DNA of 6,215 nt from assembly GCA_013816695.1 (NCBI GenBank), contig JACDDZ010000104.1:1-6215 (forward strand), in the 5' to 3' direction. Every line of letters starts with the position of its first letter. Position 1 is the stretch's first letter. Source of the stretch: Gemmatimonadaceae bacterium. Lineage in GTDB: Bacteria; Gemmatimonadota; Gemmatimonadetes; Gemmatimonadales; Gemmatimonadaceae. A program made the translations under genes and the position numbers. Of this stretch, positions 5,552 through 6,215 are shown piece by piece. The notes beneath the pieces were generated by a model. It saw only the letters and a program-made list of their open reading frames with translations. It did not search any database and was not told where the DNA came from.

Positions 5552-6215
5552 GGCGCGGGAAAACAGGACGCCGGCTGCCATGCGGCCGGTCGCAGTTGAA
5601 CGTGGTGTGGCTCCATATGCTGAGGGTTCGTGTCTGATCTCTTTCGGCTCCACCAAGGTGTTGTGCACGGCATCGGTAGACGAAGGAGTTCCGGGCTGGA
5701 GGCGCGGCTCGGGCCAGGGTTGGCTGACTGCCGAGTATGCGATGCTGCCGAGAGCAACCAGGACGCGCAACTCGCGCGAGCGGTCGCAGCTTGGCGGACG
5801 CACCCAGGAAATCCAGCGCCTTATCGGACGCAGCATGCGCGCGATGCTCGACGATTTCAACTTTGGCGAGTTTACTATCAAGATCGATTGTGACGTTCTG
5901 GTCGCTGACGGTGGGACGCGCACAGCCGCAATCACCGGAGCTTCGGTGGCGGTCGTCGACGCGTTTCAATGGCTTGTCGACCAGGGAAAGATTCCCGTTA
6001 CTCCGGTCAAGCGCCGAGTCGCAGCTGTAAGCGTAGGGATTGTCGATGGCGAGCCGCGCATCGATCTCGATTACGAGGAAGATGTCCGTGCTGAAGTTGA
6101 CATGAACGTAGTGATGGCTTCGGCCAGGAGTTTCGTGGAAGTGCAGGGCACCGGGGAACATGGAACATTCGATCGCAACCAGCTCAACCTCCTTCTCGAT
6201 CTCGCTGTTGCGGGC
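5538..6215 (+). CDS. rph: Ribonuclease PH (3' end outside window)
   Basis: The first 226 residues of RNase PH, a phosphate-dependent 3'-5' exoribonuclease that trims tRNA precursors as a hexamer in the cytoplasm. The family pattern is unbroken: [10 protein letters not shown] (15-24), [20 protein letters not shown] (28-47), [20 protein letters not shown] (59-78), [13 protein letters not shown] (86-98, R88 for substrate or phosphate), GGTRTA (125-130, T127 and R128 for phosphate), [14 protein letters not shown] (177-190) with the catalytic Asp pair D182/D188, and [12 protein letters not shown] (200-211). The start is GTG at 5538, overlapping rfaE2 by 14 bp; it gives a full N-terminus, whereas the next ATG (5580) would cut into the conserved LRPV-type motif. 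The frame is still open at the window end, where perhaps 15-30 residues are missing. In many bacteria rdgB follows rph, so it may lie just beyond. Confidence 0.96.
   Translation, partial: MTQGKARENRTPAAMRPVAVERGVAPYAEGSCLISFGSTKVLCTASVDEGVPGWRRGSGQGWLTAEYAMLPRATRTRNSRERSQLGGRTQEIQRLIGRSMRAMLDDFNFGEFTIKIDCDVLVADGGTRTAAITGASVAVVDAFQWLVDQGKIPVTPVKRRVAAVSVGIVDGEPRIDLDYEEDVRAEVDMNVVMASARSFVEVQGTGEHGTFDRNQLNLLLDLAVAG

Noticed and set aside
5571..5589. CCGGC/GCCGG inverted repeat near the start of rph as a terminator or attenuator
   Set aside because: The stem is only 5 bp with a 9-base loop, has no T tract, and lies in conserved coding sequence in a GC-rich genome where such pairs are expected.
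5523..6161. Long minus-strand frame (212 codons) opposite rph
   Set aside because: The plus strand encodes an unbroken, motif-complete RNase PH; the minus-strand translation shows no domain.

Overview
The window is gene-dense, GC-rich chromosomal DNA from a Gram-negative (diderm) bacterium. Three of its genes belong to lipopolysaccharide or outer-membrane biogenesis (lpxH, lptE, rfaE2), and two other products carry lipoprotein or export signals. The gene neighbourhood (murI, lpxH, YbgC-type thioesterase, HEAT/cyclophilin, lptE, rfaE2, rph) and the style of the LpxH and LptE homologues suggest the Gemmatimonadota or a nearby lineage (FCB group). That assignment rests on remembered gene order and motif style, not on a search. 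No tRNA, rRNA, CRISPR array, insertion sequence or phage gene was seen.

Layout. At the left edge is the 3' end of glutamate racemase (murI, + strand, to 344). Convergent to it, and overlapping its 3' end by 45 bp, is lpxH on the minus strand (1064 to 300). A 63-bp divergent intergenic region (1065-1127) holds a good minus-strand sigma70-like promoter and a 16-bp palindrome over the lpxH start. To its right runs a tightly packed plus-strand cluster that continues past the window: a YbgC-type acyl-CoA thioesterase (1128-1541); an exported HEAT-repeat/cyclophilin prolyl isomerase (1528-3606); a lipoprotein of possible LolA/LolB-like type (3603-4247); an LptE-like lipoprotein (4216-4725); a small single-pass membrane protein (4719-5072); the heptose-1-phosphate adenylyltransferase RfaE2 (5078-5551); and RNase PH (rph, 5538 to the window end). 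Neighbours overlap by 14, 4, 32, 7 and 14 bp, with one gap of 5 bp, so they are very probably co-transcribed and largely translationally coupled. No stretch over 300 bases lacks a gene.

How it fits together. LpxH makes lipid X for lipid A, RfaE2 activates heptose for the LPS core, and LptE belongs to the outer-membrane LPS translocon. The HEAT/cyclophilin protein, the second lipoprotein and the small membrane protein lie between these genes and carry export or membrane signals. The reasonable but unproven inference is that they help build the envelope. The most interesting item is the exported HEAT-repeat/cyclophilin fusion, whose mature part contains only two cysteines, placed as a single CxxC. 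Most of the rest is housekeeping in an unusually compact arrangement; I do not see a defence system or mobile cargo.
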